Shown piece after piece: positions 35,478 to 46,900 of a DNA stretch of 64,000 bases; position 1 is the first letter of the stretch; each line of letters begins with the position of its first letter. The stretch is from the NCBI RefSeq assembly GCF_035046485.1, contig NC_085136.1, positions 77,641,734 to 77,705,733 of the forward strand. Direction: 5' to 3'. This DNA is from Aedes albopictus (taxonomy: Eukaryota; Arthropoda; Insecta; Diptera; Culicidae). The notes below the pieces were generated by a model, which saw only the letters and a program-made list of their open reading frames with translations, was not told where the DNA came from and did no database searches. The translations under genes and the position numbers were made by a program.

Positions 35478-35834
35478 GGACAGATCGGTGAAGTTCTAGA
35501 TTTGTAGTAATCAGCTGAATTTTAGTATGGTGAGAAGGTCAATTCTCCGTTTCTGCAATCAAATGGTGCAAAAAGCTGGGGATTATGATTCCTTGCCTAA
35601 TTTGATACTGTTTGAGCAAAACTTTGGGCAACAGTGTTATTGTTTTCTCCCTTTCTTGCAACATAAACAACGTAGTTATCCAAAGTTTTGCTCAAACAGC
35701 ATCAAATTAGGCAAGGAATCATAATACCCACGCTTTTTGCACCATTTCATTGCAGAAACGGAGAATTGACCTTCTCATCATACTGAAATTCAGCTCATTA
35801 CTACAAATCTAGTACTACACCGAACATGCCCCAT
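35478..35834. mobile_element. MITE family C, full palindromic copy
   Basis: 357 bp between TA dinucleotides, starting ggacagatcggtgaag and ending gaacatgccccat. The arms of about 170 bp are near-perfect reverse complements (agctgaattttagtatggtgagaagg..., gtttgagcaaaactttgg...). The two termini differ slightly, as in the other copies. TA targets suggest Tc1/mariner-type mobilisation. Confidence 0.85.
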
Positions 35835-35844
35835 TAAAAGCTTA

Positions 35845-35967
35845 AATTAAAAAACTCAGATGCACTGGTTTTGTTTACGAAGAGATTTGTGCCCTCGAAA
35901 TCGTGAGTAGGTGCCAAAGTCAGCCATTGTGGCGGCCATTTTGAGATTCTAACAAGTCTGTCCTTAA
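35845..35967 (+). mobile_element. Right end of TTAA-flanked MITE, family T
   Basis: Matches the right third of 44922-45416 (ggttttgtttacgaagag, cgaaatcgtgagtaggtg, ggccattgtggcggccatttt, acaagtctgtcc) and ends at TTAA (35964-35967). The left part is missing. Confidence 0.65.
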
Positions 35968-36044
35968 ATATAATTAGGTTATGAATACCGTGACGCAATA
36001 CATGTGGCACTAGAACTATCGCTTTTAAAATTGAATAATTAAAG

Positions 36045-36125
36045 TGCCTACCGCTACTTGGAATCGAACTCCCGATCTTCGTATCCACTGGTCCCAATAA
36101 TGTCCTCGCTACCACCAAAAAAAAA
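36045..36125 (-). other. tRNA-like SINE head or relic
   Basis: The minus strand reads tggtagcgaggac..., then gggagttcgattcc, in the spacing of pol III A and B boxes. The acceptor stem does not pair well, so it is not a tRNA gene. It may be the head of a SINE whose body runs toward 35968. Confidence 0.3.
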
Positions 36126-37196
36126 AAATGCACGTTTCGTTTTATTCCAGACAAGGCTTCATATTAGGCTCCTAAAATGAAAAATATTTTCCCGATATTG
36201 TTGTATAACACGAAGAAGCACTGTTCTTGTAGGAAAAAACTCTCTGTAGCAGCGCCTTTATCAATGCAGCTCAAAGCTGAAAAATTTATTGATTTTGTTT
36301 ATAATACATTGTGGTATCGAGTAATATAAGTAGAGCAGTTTCTTACATTTGTTCTTGTCCTAATAGATTGACAAAACTTCTCGAATTGCCGTAAGGGTTT
36401 GTTCTGCCCCAATTCGCCCTACGGGTTGATAGTGAAAAATCTGAATTGTAATTGATTTGGAGATTGGGAAATAAGCAATATACTCTGTAGGGATGACCAA
36501 TACCTCTTACTAATCAACTTAGTATACAACCTAAGTCACCTTTCCGAAATAAAACACCAAGTTCTGCGGCCTATAAAGATATGAGATATGAGCTACTCGT
36601 TAACCTAGAAAATAAACTTTTATGTCGCGGAATTCTAGAAATTCATACCAACTACACAACAAGATTCGCACGCAGTAAATTGGCCAATAAATTAATAAAT
36701 TCAATAGTTTTTGGTTGTCTGCTCGAATTCAATTAGTTTTACAATAATTTCCACAATGTGCACTTGCATTTCTTCATGCCCACCGCTCAAGTTATAATCT
36801 TATTGTTAATCTTACTCGTGGATTTCAACTCATGACGTTCTTGACAGGTATCGCTATGTCTGTCATTCTTCGGGTTGTCATCGTCATTGCTCAGCTTAGC
36901 AGTGGTGCCAGAACAAGCACGCTATTCTGATCTTAACAGTACATTTTCCAAACTTAAACAATGACAGAATAGTTAAACTCGAAAATAAAATAATGGTAAA
37001 CAGTTCTTGTTTGACATTCGAGGTCAACCTTGACGTAATGAAAGTGGACCGACGCACAGTGTACAAATTCGTACGAAAAAAAAACGAACGCAATTCAATT
37101 CCGGTCGCTAAGCAAACGACAAGTACCCATTGCTAAACAAAACACTCCGGTTAATCGAATGGTGCTAACCCCTTTCCTGAAAAACATCACCAAGTG
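36126..37196. other. No gene seen
   Basis: AT-rich noncoding DNA with no recognised domain or repeat. A stop-rich stretch throughout. Confidence 0.35.
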
Positions 37197-38146
37197 TCTC
37201 ATTTTGGCCATTTTTCTCTAAATATGTCAAAAATACTTGAATATATTAAATTTAAATCCAAAAACAAGGAAGAAACCCTGCATATTTCAAAAAAACTTCA
37301 TGTAGAAATATCAGACAACTTGGTTTAGTAAATATTTTTCACTTTTGATCACAATAAGTGTCTCATTTTGTCCAATATCCCCTAAAAATGACAATATTTC
37401 AGAATTTCAGATGAATTAGAACCAAAAACCATAAAAAGTCGTTCAAAAGTCGTGATACTGTATGGAGGAACCCCAAACCGATTATCTCTTGTCCATCACA
37501 TTCGGAGATGTTATCTCATTTTATCCAATATCCCATATAAATAAAGAATATTTCGACAATGATTTTTCATAAGGGCCTAACTGACTTGATTGATTTCTCT
37601 TCGTCGACTCTCTCTTTCGCTAATAACTTGATCAAAACAAACAAAATCATTATTCTTTTTGTTTCTATAGCAACATGTAGTCGTTTTCTTCGCATTTCAA
37701 CCAAAAAATCTTTGGAAAACTCAATACACGTTCTGTGATAACACAAAGAGAGGATCGATGAAGAGAAATCGAAAATGTCAGTTAGACCCATATAAAAATC
37801 AGTGTCGATTTGAGAATTTTGGATGAAATTCCACAAAATACCATGCAAAGTCGCTCAAAAGTCGGGCTACTTAATGATAATACCCCAAACGGATCGTGCC
37901 TTGTCCATCACAATTAAAGATGATTTCTCATTTTGTCCAATATCCCCTATAAATAAAGAATATTTGAGAATTTCGGATGAATTTCAACAAAAAAAAAACC
38001 ATGCAAAGTCATACAAGTCGTGATACTGAATGGAGAAACCCCAAAAAGAATCTTTCTGATTATCCTTTGTGCATCACATTCACAGATGTTGTCTTATTTT
38101 ATCCAATATCCCCTATAAATAAAGAATATTTGGATAATTTCGGATA
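37197..38146. repeat. Tandem repeat, period about 153-166 bp, five units
   Basis: Units start tctcattttgtccaatatcc at 37197 (diverged), 37361, 37514, 37926 and 38092. The distance between units 3 and 4 falls to 154 bp once the inserted MITE (37554-37807 plus its 4-bp duplication) is removed. Shared inner phrases include aatttcggatgaat and gtcgtgatactg. Confidence 0.8.
37554..37807. mobile_element. MITE family A copy 2
   Basis: 254 bp with ends cgacaatgatttttcat and aaaaatcagtgtcg, flanked by attt (37550-37553 and 37808-37811). It splits one unit of the tandem repeat and matches 12656-12904 in the opposite orientation. Confidence 0.85.
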
Positions 38147-38745
38147 CACGCAGAAAAAAGCATGGTAAATTCAAAAATATTTCAGGTAACCTCAAATAAA
38201 TTGTCAATTTGTTCTGGCAACAAAAATAAAACTGTTTGGAGCAAATCGAACGTCACATTTGAAGCGAATTCAATCCATTTTTGAAACAAACATGCATCTT
38301 CTGACAGATTATGTTACATTATGAAACAAATGTAGAAATTTTTGTTTTTTTTTTTTGTGGCAGATCGGCCCTACGGAAATATTTGTTTTCCAATTGAATT
38401 TACAAAGTCATTTCCTTCTCTAAGAAAACCCACCACCTGCGTGGCACTTTCAATACCAACATCATGTAGATAACATACGCTCCCGAAATCAATGGGATTT
38501 TGTGGAAACATTTGGTGAAACTTTACTTTTTTGCAGGAGGAAATCTTGTTTTGTGCTGCAGCTGGAACTTGAGAGTTTTGTTTATGTTCTCGACGTCGGA
38601 ACGGGGGGCTCTTCAATGGGTATTGTAGAAATCAATAAGTAATTGAGTTAGTTTTAAAAATTAATATTTTAGTTTTAAATATTTTATCAGTTTACCGAAT
38701 AAACATGAATATTTTTGTTTCAAACGAACGAAATTTGTCTCCGTG
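38147..38745. mobile_element. TA-flanked element with cacgcagaaaaa ends
   Basis: 599 bp between TA dinucleotides (38145-38146 and 38746-38747). Ends cacgcagaaaa and tttgtctccgtg are imperfect inverted repeats. It abuts the 5' end of the LINE relic that follows. No transposase. Confidence 0.55.
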
Positions 38746-38874
38746 TATCAATCATGGAGAACAACATTGTTCCGCTAGAATGGAGACAGGTCAAAGTAAT
38801 AGCTATTCAAAAGCCTGGTAAACCAGCGTCTGATCATAATTCATACCGCCCAATTGCTATGTTATCATGTTTAA

Positions 38875-39075
38875 GGCTCAAATGAGAATCGCCTATTATC
38901 CAAAACTGAAAAAGCACTTTTCTCCAGAATAAAGAAAAAGCGAACAAAACCAGCGTGTCCGATTGTCATAATTGACTAAATAAACAATCGGACATTCTTA
39001 TTTTCTTCGATTTGTGGATCATTTGGGAAAAAGTGCTTTTTTAATTCTTAAACATTTGCCATTCTCAATTGAGCC
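38875..39075. mobile_element. TTAA-flanked short MITE inside LINE relic
   Basis: About 200 bp between TTAA at 38871-38874 and 39076-39079, with ends ggctcaaatgagaat and attctcaattgagcc and an inner hairpin (cggacat...). Removing it and one TTAA restores the LINE reading frame through SCLRKLLEKM. The sequence has no relation to the family T copies. Confidence 0.8.
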
Positions 39076-39826
39076 TTAAGGAAATTGTTGGAAAAAATGA
39101 TCCTATCGCGACTCGACCATTGGGTTGAATCGAATAACTTGCTTTCAAATACACAATTCGGGTTCCGCAAGGGCAAAGGAACAAACGATTGTCTAGCGTT
39201 GCTTTCAACAGATATTCAACTGGCCTTTGCGGAAAAGGAGCAATTGGCTTCAGTTTTCTTGTATATTAAGGGCGCTTTTGATTCAGTTTCCATAGAAATA
39301 TTGTCAGGAAAACTGCACAATAGTGGACTTCCCGGAATTTTAAATAATTTCTTGTATAATTTGTTGTCAGAAAAACAAATGAGCTTCAATCTCGGACAAC
39401 TGACAACTTCCAGAATTAGCTACATGGGCCTACCCCAAGGCTCATGTTTAAGTCCCTTGCTTTATAATTTCTACGTGAAAGACATTGATAGTTGTCTGGA
39501 AGGACAATGCATGCTAAGACAACTTGCAGATGATGCTGTGGTTTCTCTCAAAGGCCCACATGCAGAAATGTTGCAAAGACCATTGCAAAATTCCCTAAAC
39601 AATCTTTCCATTTGGGCAAGAAATTTAGGGATCGAGTTTTCTCCGCAAAAAACTCAATTGGTTGTGTTTTCAAGAAAGCGGAACCCAGCCCAACTGAAAC
39701 TCAATCTTTTGGGAATAGAAATCGACCAATCTTTGACTTCGTAATACCTTGGCGTCTGGTTTGATTCAAAAGGCACTTGGGGTACCCAAATCAAGTAATT
39801 GGTGCAAAAATGTCAACAAAGGATCA

Positions 39827-40183
39827 ATGGGGCACGTTCGGTGTAGTACTAGATGTGTAGTAATGAGCTGAATTTTAGTATGGTGAGAAGGTCAATTCTT
39901 CGTTTATGCAATGAAATGGTGCAAAAAGCGTGGGTATTATGATTTCTTGCCTAATTTGATGCTGTTTGAGAAAAATTTTGGATAACTATGTTGTTTATGT
40001 TGCAAGAAATGGAGAAAACAACAACACTGTTGCCCAAAGTTTTGCTCAAACTGCATCAAATTAGGCAAGGAATCATAATACCCACGCGTTTTGCACCATT
40101 TCATTGCAGAAACGGAGAATTGCCCTTCTCACCATACTAAAATTCAGCTCATTACTACAAATCTAGTACTTCACGATCTGTCC
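39827..40183. mobile_element. MITE family C, copy inside LINE relic
   Basis: 357 bp from atggggcacgttcgg to cgatctgtcc, with the family's near-palindromic arms. It is immediately followed by TATA and then the related element at 40188. Confidence 0.85.
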
Positions 40184-40187
40184 TATA

Positions 40188-40541
40188 GGAGACAATCAGT
40201 GAAGTACTAGATTGAAAGTAGTGAGCTGAATATTTGTATGGTGAGATGTTCAATTCTCCATTTCTGCAATGAATTGGTGCAAACAGCGTGGGTTATATGA
40301 TTTCTTGACTAATTTGATGCTATTTGAGCAAAAGTTTGGGTAACTGTGTTGTTGAAGTTGCATGAAAGATAATACAACAACAAAGTTACCCAAACTTTTG
40401 CTCAAACAGCATCAAATTAGCCAAGGAATCATATAACCCACGCTGTTTGCACCAATTCATTGCAGAAATGGAGAATTGAACATCTCACCATACAAAAATC
40501 CAGCTCACTACTTTCAATCTAGTACTTCACTGATTGCCTCC
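40188..40541. mobile_element. MITE family C, divergent subfamily
   Basis: 354 bp starting ggagacaatcagtgaag and ending cttcactgattgcctcc, with TA on both sides. Arm layout as family C but different sequence (ggtgagatgttcaattc). Head-to-tail insertion beside 39827-40183 with only TATA between them. Confidence 0.85.
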
Positions 40542-40724
40542 TATTTTCTACGCACATTACCGCCACATGGTGGGGTGCTCACCCGGAAGACCTCATAAAA
40601 CTTTACAAAACGACTATTCTCTCGGTTCTCGAGTATGGCTCTTTCTGTTTCCACTCAGCAGCAAACTGCCACCTATTAAAGTTGGAACGAATTCAATATC
40701 GTTGTCTGCGTATTGCCCTCGGGT

Positions 40725-42870
40725 CACAGAACAGATAGACATCTTCATTAGAAAAATAGGCGCTGGTCATTAAAATCGACAGCAGCGAACCTAGCGGTGG
40801 CGGGCAAGCTTTTTACACTGTGAATTTCTCCACCCAGCAGTCAATTAGACGACAATTCTCGTCTAACAGTTCATACACTCATATAAATTGACACGTCTGG
40901 GCAATATGTTTTACACATAGATTTGTGCAAATTGTAAAACTCTCGAATGTGACGTGTTAAACATATCTCGCGCTTATTATCATACGGGCGTATCTAAAAT
41001 AATTTCTCTTCATCGATTTTCTTTGGCCGGCAAATAATTTTCGGTTGTTTTGTTGTCCAGTTCTAGTCGTCCTTCACCGAAATGCACCGAGAGATCATCC
41101 GAATATTAGTGGTATCTCCCGGAAAACCAAAAAGAAAAACAGATAAACAGAAATCGATCATTGTAGATACCTCCGCCACCAGCTGCTTCCACCGAAAATA
41201 CCAGTCCAGTCAGTCCAGTCCATCCCTATTAATCATCCCGCGATACCTCTTCCGTCAATGGTTTCTGGGACACCTCCCGGGTGCGATACACCCATTGCAA
41301 ATTAAACCCGGAAAGCGTCAATCGACTTCCCAGGTGTCGACAAAATGAGGCATTCGATGAAAAATATCCTGGAAGAATTCTCTCGGAGAACGGATAATTT
41401 CCGACAAGTGGAAATCCAAAGGTGGTTGAAATTGATGCTAACCCTGGAATGAAGCAGAACAGAGTGACGGGATCGAGGATAAGATAATCAAAATGTTGTA
41501 CCGCTCAATCTTTGGGTACTGGCCTACCAATGTTTTCTCCTGGAAATGGTTCAAATTTAACCCCAAAAGGGATACCTTCATGGCCTCAGTTTCGTCACCT
41601 CGCTGAGTATGTTCCATCAAAGACGAGCTCTGAAAGGCGCCTGGGGTCCAATGGACCCCAGGTATCCCTTTTAGGGTTAATAACCCTGGATGGTTCACAT
41701 TTAATAATTGAGTTAAGTTATTGTGTATTCAGTCCAAAGTTGGATTATCCCGACTGTTTGTGAAACTGTTCAGTACAGTCGTCGAATATCGAGGGGATTC
41801 TCGATGTATTCTACAGAAACCAATTAATCAGCAAATTTGTACAAGCACATCATTATTTCAAACGTATCGGTCCTCAGAATAACAAACATTAGCAATTATC
41901 CCGGAAATAATATAACCTGCATTTATTAAACCTCACTTTAGACCATTTGATGCGGAAAAAATATTTTCAAAAATTTGTTGAGTGATAAACATTGCATCTG
42001 AACACCCCCCGACTTCGGCGCCAAAAAGCTGGCGGCTTGGCTGCCGGCAACAGCTGATCAGAGCGACCGGCTAGCTGTCCTTGTTCCACCAATTGAATGT
42101 TTTTAAAAACGCGTTTGCGCGCGAAATCTTTCTCGCTCATTTCAGCTGTCAAATCCGTCACCGACTGTTTCACCGACCGTTTGAAACGGCGACTGTTTCG
42201 AACGGTCGTGAACAGTTAGGAACTGGACGGTGAATATCGTAAATAAAATAGCCGCTCACGTCTTGATTCACGTTCATCATGGTGGCCATTATGAAAAACG
42301 TTTGACGGGTTTTTCATGAGTTATATGTCACTAGTTATGATATTCATTGAAAAAAAAAACAGTAGTGCAAATGCGTTTGAAAAATTACTTCAATTTCAAT
42401 CGCATCACCTATGAGACTTTGATGTTTTAGCTATCGGGTTCAAGTCAAGATAAAGCTTTGTGAACGCCAGGTGTAACAAATATTATGCTGCTGTGACTTA
42501 CATTTAATTCAATGGAAAAACAATGGTGTCAGATTTATGTAGAATTAGCGTTATGTTAAAATACACATAAATAAAAACGAAAAAAAAAACATGTGTCAGA
42601 TGCATCTGACTAACGTTGACGTTTATGGATCAGTCCATAAGGCAAGCACATGAATCGGTCGTGTCATTTTTTTTCAGTGCGCTCATAAATAGGCAAGTTC
42701 CACCGAAACGCCAAACGATTTTAGACTAGCCGTGCTTATCATTTTAGACGAAATCATGCACTGTGAATTCCAAGCAAGAAAAAATCATTTTATTCCGCAA
42801 TGATTGACAACATTTACCACATACGTGGATGGAATTTTCAATTTGCTCTAAGATGCCTATCTGTTCTGTG
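40725..42870. mobile_element. 2.15-kb DNA transposon with cacagaacagata ends
   Basis: The terminal inverted repeats (40725-40745 and 42850-42870) match at 20 of 21 bases, starting cacagaacagata. A 7-bp direct repeat ctcgggt lies at 40718-40724 and 42871-42877, and the LINE protein continues across the gap. Open frames inside (for example 41082-41348, + strand) show no domain I can name. Near 41555-41683 a hairpin pairs aaccccaaaagggatacc with its complement. 7-8-bp targets fit P-like or hAT-like elements, but the class is open. Confidence 0.75.
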
Positions 42871-44477
42871 CTCGGGTGCATGCACTCAACGCATAATGCG
42901 AGCCTAGAGGTCAGGGGTGAAACCTCTCCAGAACCGCTTCTGGGAGCTCTCGCTAAGGTTACTTATCAAGTGTGGAGTGAGCAACACACTTGTGATTGAA
43001 AACTTCGAAGAAATGCTCACTCTGAATACTCAGTCAAAATTTATGAGAATCTATCTTTTCTACATGTCATCTGACATAAGCCTCCCAGGTCATAATCCAC
43101 CTCGTGTACACTTCACCAATGACAGTTCCTCTGTTAAATACGATCTGTCAATGAAACAAGCTATTCATGGAATTCCAGATCAACTTCGATGTATATATCT
43201 ATTCCTCGCATTTTTAACGAAAAGTACCAACATGTCAATTCCTGTAAGAGATTCTTCACTGATGGATCTCGCATAAATGGATCCACTGGTTTCAGTGTTT
43301 TCAATGAAAATTCCACCGCCTTCCGCAAACTTCAGGAATTTTGCTCGGTTTATGTTGCTGAGCTGGCAGCAATCAACTTCGCTTTGGGGATGATTTCTAT
43401 CATGCCCGTAGACCATTTCTTCATCTTCTCGGATAGCCTTAGTTCTATTGAGGCACTCCGGTCGATGAAACCTGTAAAACATCCACCTTACTTTCTTACA
43501 AAAATAAGGGAGCAGGTGGATGCACTGGTCGAAAGATCATACAAGATCACCTTTGTATGGGTCCCCTCACATTGCTCAATTTATGGCAATGAGAAGGCGG
43601 ACGCTCTCGCAAAGGTGGGCGCACAGGAAGGTGAGATCTATGATAGAAGAATTTCACATGATGAATTTTTCCATTTTGTTCGCCAGAGTTCTCTTCAAAG
43701 TTGGTAAAATGTTTGGCGAGATGGCCGTGCTGGACGGTGGTTACATTCCATTATTCCTAATGTTTCCTTGCGAGCGTGGTGGCATGGTTTGGATGTAAAT
43801 CGAAATTTCATTCGCGTAATGTCAAGGCTTATGTCCAACCATTACTCGCTAGATGCGCATTTACACAGGATTAACCTCGCGTTGAGCAATGTTTGTACTA
43901 AGTGCGGTTCCGGTTATGATGACATCGACCACGTAGTTTGGCAATGCCCGGATAATGACGCCTCCAGAGCACTACTTTTGGATACCCTTGAGGCCCGAGG
44001 TAGACAACCCTTTGTTCTTGTGAGAGATGTGTTGGGCACTTGCGATGTCACTTATATGCTATGCATTTACGACTTTCTTCGTTTGTCTTGTATAAAGGTT
44101 TAATTCTCTTGTGTTTTCTCCCCCAGTTTTTTTTTCTCTCTGTTTTCGTCTTTGTGTTGTTCCTGGCCATCCGGCAGATGAAAAGCCCGCTACAATCTGG
44201 TGCTGAACCACTACGAAGACAACGAACACGCCATTACGTTATACCTTCCGGATGAGCTTCAGAGAACCCTTACCCCCAGTCCTTACCACGCCCATCCTAA
44301 AAGCATATGTGACCCACTAATCTCGAGCTGCCACGAGTATCCTGGTTCCGTCCCGTACTAACTATGTTGAATAAGAATCATATTTGTACATAACATACAA
44401 AAAATGAATTTTGGCTCCGCAAAGCGTTAAACGCGATTGAGCCCCAAATAAATGAACTAGTAAAAAAAAAAAAAAAA

Positions 44478-44921
44478 TCAACCACAAAAAAAAAACAAAA
44501 AAAAATAATGAAAATTGGTATGTTCATCCGCCTGCTTGTATGAAAACCAAAGAAAAAAGAGTGAGACGCATGGTGAGACGTCTTTTTGTCTGTTGAAATG
44601 ATGTTTTTATGATTCCATTGCCTTAAAACTGTGATTATTTTCTCACATCTGGGAATTTTATTTTATAGGAAATCTGTCTGATACCTGTAAAAGCTGCATT
44701 AATAATACTGTAGTTATTTTATTGGTTTATTTGTTCTTGTTTTTTTTTTTCAAATATGTTATAGTTTCTTTTGCCAATTGATTTAATTAGCAAATGTGTC
44801 ACCAACGATAGTGGGTGATCACGTGCATTTTCGTAATTTTCAGTTTGATGGTAAATAGGTTAATATAGTTAATTGCGACCAGCAGATAGATTTTCATAGT
44901 TCGATTTGCGAAGATTACCAT
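44478..44921. other. No gene seen
   Basis: AT-rich noncoding sequence with A and T runs, just beyond the LINE poly(A) tail. Confidence 0.35.
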
Positions 44922-45416
44922 TTAAGGACAAACGTCGTGAAATCCCGCTTCAACAGTGCATCAGAACCAGAAGTTCAGACGCACAAATCTCAAGATGCAA
45001 GCTTCAAATTACAGTGCATTTTATTATTCTGTTCTTGCTCACTTGTAATAGTGGTAATCACGTTCAAATATATGCGTGTCTCTTTTGTAGATGTAGTAGT
45101 GAAACTTGGGGGAAAATATGTGCACTCTTACCCCGGTTGTTAGTTTTATTATTATTTAGCCGTTTTACCCAAATCAGTTGGGTAATATTTTCATATGCAA
45201 TCTGAATAGCCTTTGAATTGGCGTGCATTTTTGTGTATGGAAAAATTCAAGCTAGTGTTCGTGTGATGAAATGTCACTTATCTCTATAAGCTTAAAATTA
45301 GAAGATCTGGTGTGTTGGTTTGGTTTACGAATAGATTTGTGCGCTCGAAATCGTGAGTAGGTGGCAAAGTCGGCCATTGTGGCGGCCATTTTGGGATTCT
45401 ACAAGTCTGTCCTTAA
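44922..45416 (+). mobile_element. TTAA-flanked MITE, family T, most complete copy
   Basis: 495 bp including TTAA at both ends (44922-44925 and 45413-45416). Inner ends ggacaaac and acaagtctgtcc, the latter close to an inverted copy. Shares both flanking regions with 7225-7476 and the right part with 35845-35967. No coding sequence. Confidence 0.75.
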
Positions 45417-45665
45417 TAGGATCATTTTTATTACCGAGTGTGAAGGAAGTGAAATATTCTTTTGCTGAATTCCAACGGAAGCATTTTATTTGATAAGTGC
45501 TCTTCGGTATATTTTTATGTTCAATATCTCGCCAGTCCCACTATTTTTCTTCTGCTAGAAACCCCATATCAGTTGATTTGGCCTCAGCTTACTTAAGTCA
45601 GCAAATTGTAGCCAATTGGTAGCCCATGCTAGATTCGATTGTGATCAGATCATCTCCTTGTAATA

Positions 45666-46023
45666 ATGGGGCACGTTCGGTGTAGTACTAGATTTGTAGT
45701 AATGAGCTGAATTTTTGTATAGTGAGAAGGTCAATTCTCCGTTTCTGCAATGAAATGGTGCAAAAAGCGTGGGTATTATAATTCCTTGCCTAATTTGATG
45801 CTGTTTGAGCAAAACTTTGGATAACTATGCTGTTTATGTTACAAGAAATATCGGAAACAACAACACTGTTGCCCAAAGTTTTGCTCAAACAGCATCAAAT
45901 TAGGCAAGGAATCATAATACCCACGCTTTTTGCACCACTTCATTGCAGAAACGGAGAATTGACCTTCTCACCATACTAGAATTCAGCTCATTACTACAAA
46001 TCTAGTACTTCACCGATCTGTCC
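45666..46023. mobile_element. MITE family C, full palindromic copy
   Basis: 358 bp from atggggcacgttcgg to cgatctgtcc between TA dinucleotides (45664-45665 and 46024-46025). Near-perfect arms. It lies only about 155 bp upstream of the splice acceptor of the exon at 46180. Confidence 0.85.
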
Positions 46024-46179
46024 TATTTCAATTCCCCAAAAGCCAAAGTTCATAATGACTGATAATGACTGGGTATTATTCATATGCTCATAATCAATAA
46101 TGCTTTATAATTTATTTGACATCCAAATATTGCTTGTGAATTAATTTTATTTCCTTTGTTTCTGTTTTATATTTTTCAG

Positions 46180-46900
46180 TTGAGATTATTCCACCAAAAC
46201 AACCTGAAAGTACTGCGCCAATTGGATTCACTTATTATCGCAGCATTTGGGCACATTAACAATATCAGTGTCTAAGGTCAGCCAGGCGAATGTCTCCTTG
46301 TGAAAGCTGCAGCACCGGAGCAGCTTAATAAAACGTTCACAAATTTCACCAAACAGAAACGTGATAATCGTACATTGTCACCATAAAATCCGCGACGGGC
46401 ATCTGGTTCCTTATCTACACCGGTTAATAGGCCTTTAATTGCCGTTGTCGAGTTGCGTACATTGTACGACTCAGCAACTGCGATACGGTTTTATACAAAA
46501 CAATACAACACACTGATCCAGTCAGTCATCAGGAGAGCCAGACAGGAGGGGACGGTAACCGTCCATATCACCATTTGCGAAAACGAGCGCCATAATCGAG
46601 CCCACAGCGAAGAAGCATGCGAATCACAGCCACTGATAGGACTTCGGCAGCGTCGTCGTCCGTGACTGGAGGACACGATCAGCAGCAGTATCACGACCAC
46701 CAGTACGGCGCAGATGACTTTGATGGGATTGCGCCGACGACGACGATGACGGCGTCGTCGTCGATAATCGTTGATGAGGAACCTGGCTTTTCAGTTGATT
46801 CGCGTCGTTTGAAAAGTGCAAATCTCGTCTCGGTTTCCGGAGCAAGTCCGACGTCGAAAAACGCGCCCAAAGCAGCCGATGGTGATTGCCTGATTACAAG
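46180..46900 (+). other. Upstream coding exon of the riboflavin transporter gene
   Basis: Bounded by tatatttttcag (acceptor at 46179) and acaag|gtgagc (donor after 46900). The first 437 bp are leader with short upstream frames. ATG at 46617 opens 94 codons plus two bases (phase 2) with high codon-third-position GC. The peptide starts MRITATDRTSAA and is hydrophilic, rich in S, T, D and Q, with an acidic middle and no membrane segment. Joining to the acceptor at 59205 completes a serine codon and runs open for 20 more codons into the transporter's own methionine at 59267. This phase fit over a 12.3-kb intron is the main evidence. The extension would be a cytosolic N-terminal tail. Confidence 0.6.

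Larger units (their letters stand above)
38746..44477 (+). pseudogene. Second I-clade LINE relic with nested insertions
   Basis: 5'-truncated ORF2 in pieces: 38755-38874 (VPLEWRQVKVIAIQKPG, YRPIAMLSCLR), 39080-39826 (QFGFRKGKGTNDC, GLPQGSCLSPLLYNF, LADDAVV), 40542-40724 (WWGAHPEDLIKLYKTTI in a shifted frame) and 42871-44102 (RFFTDGSRINGSTGF, YVAELAAINFA, SDSLSSIEAL, VWVPSHCSIYGNEKADALA, CTKCGSGYDDIDHVVWQC). It is followed by a 3' UTR and a poly(A) run at 44461-44476. Its protein resembles the full-length element at 29632-35397 but the tail differs (A-run rather than TAAA). Stops and frameshifts, for example at 39742, make it inactive. Four later elements sit inside it. Confidence 0.85.

Noticed and set aside
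41082..41348. 88-codon frame as a transposase fragment or THAP-type zinc finger in the 2.15-kb element
   Set aside because: I looked for a C2CH pattern and DDE motifs and could not place them convincingly.
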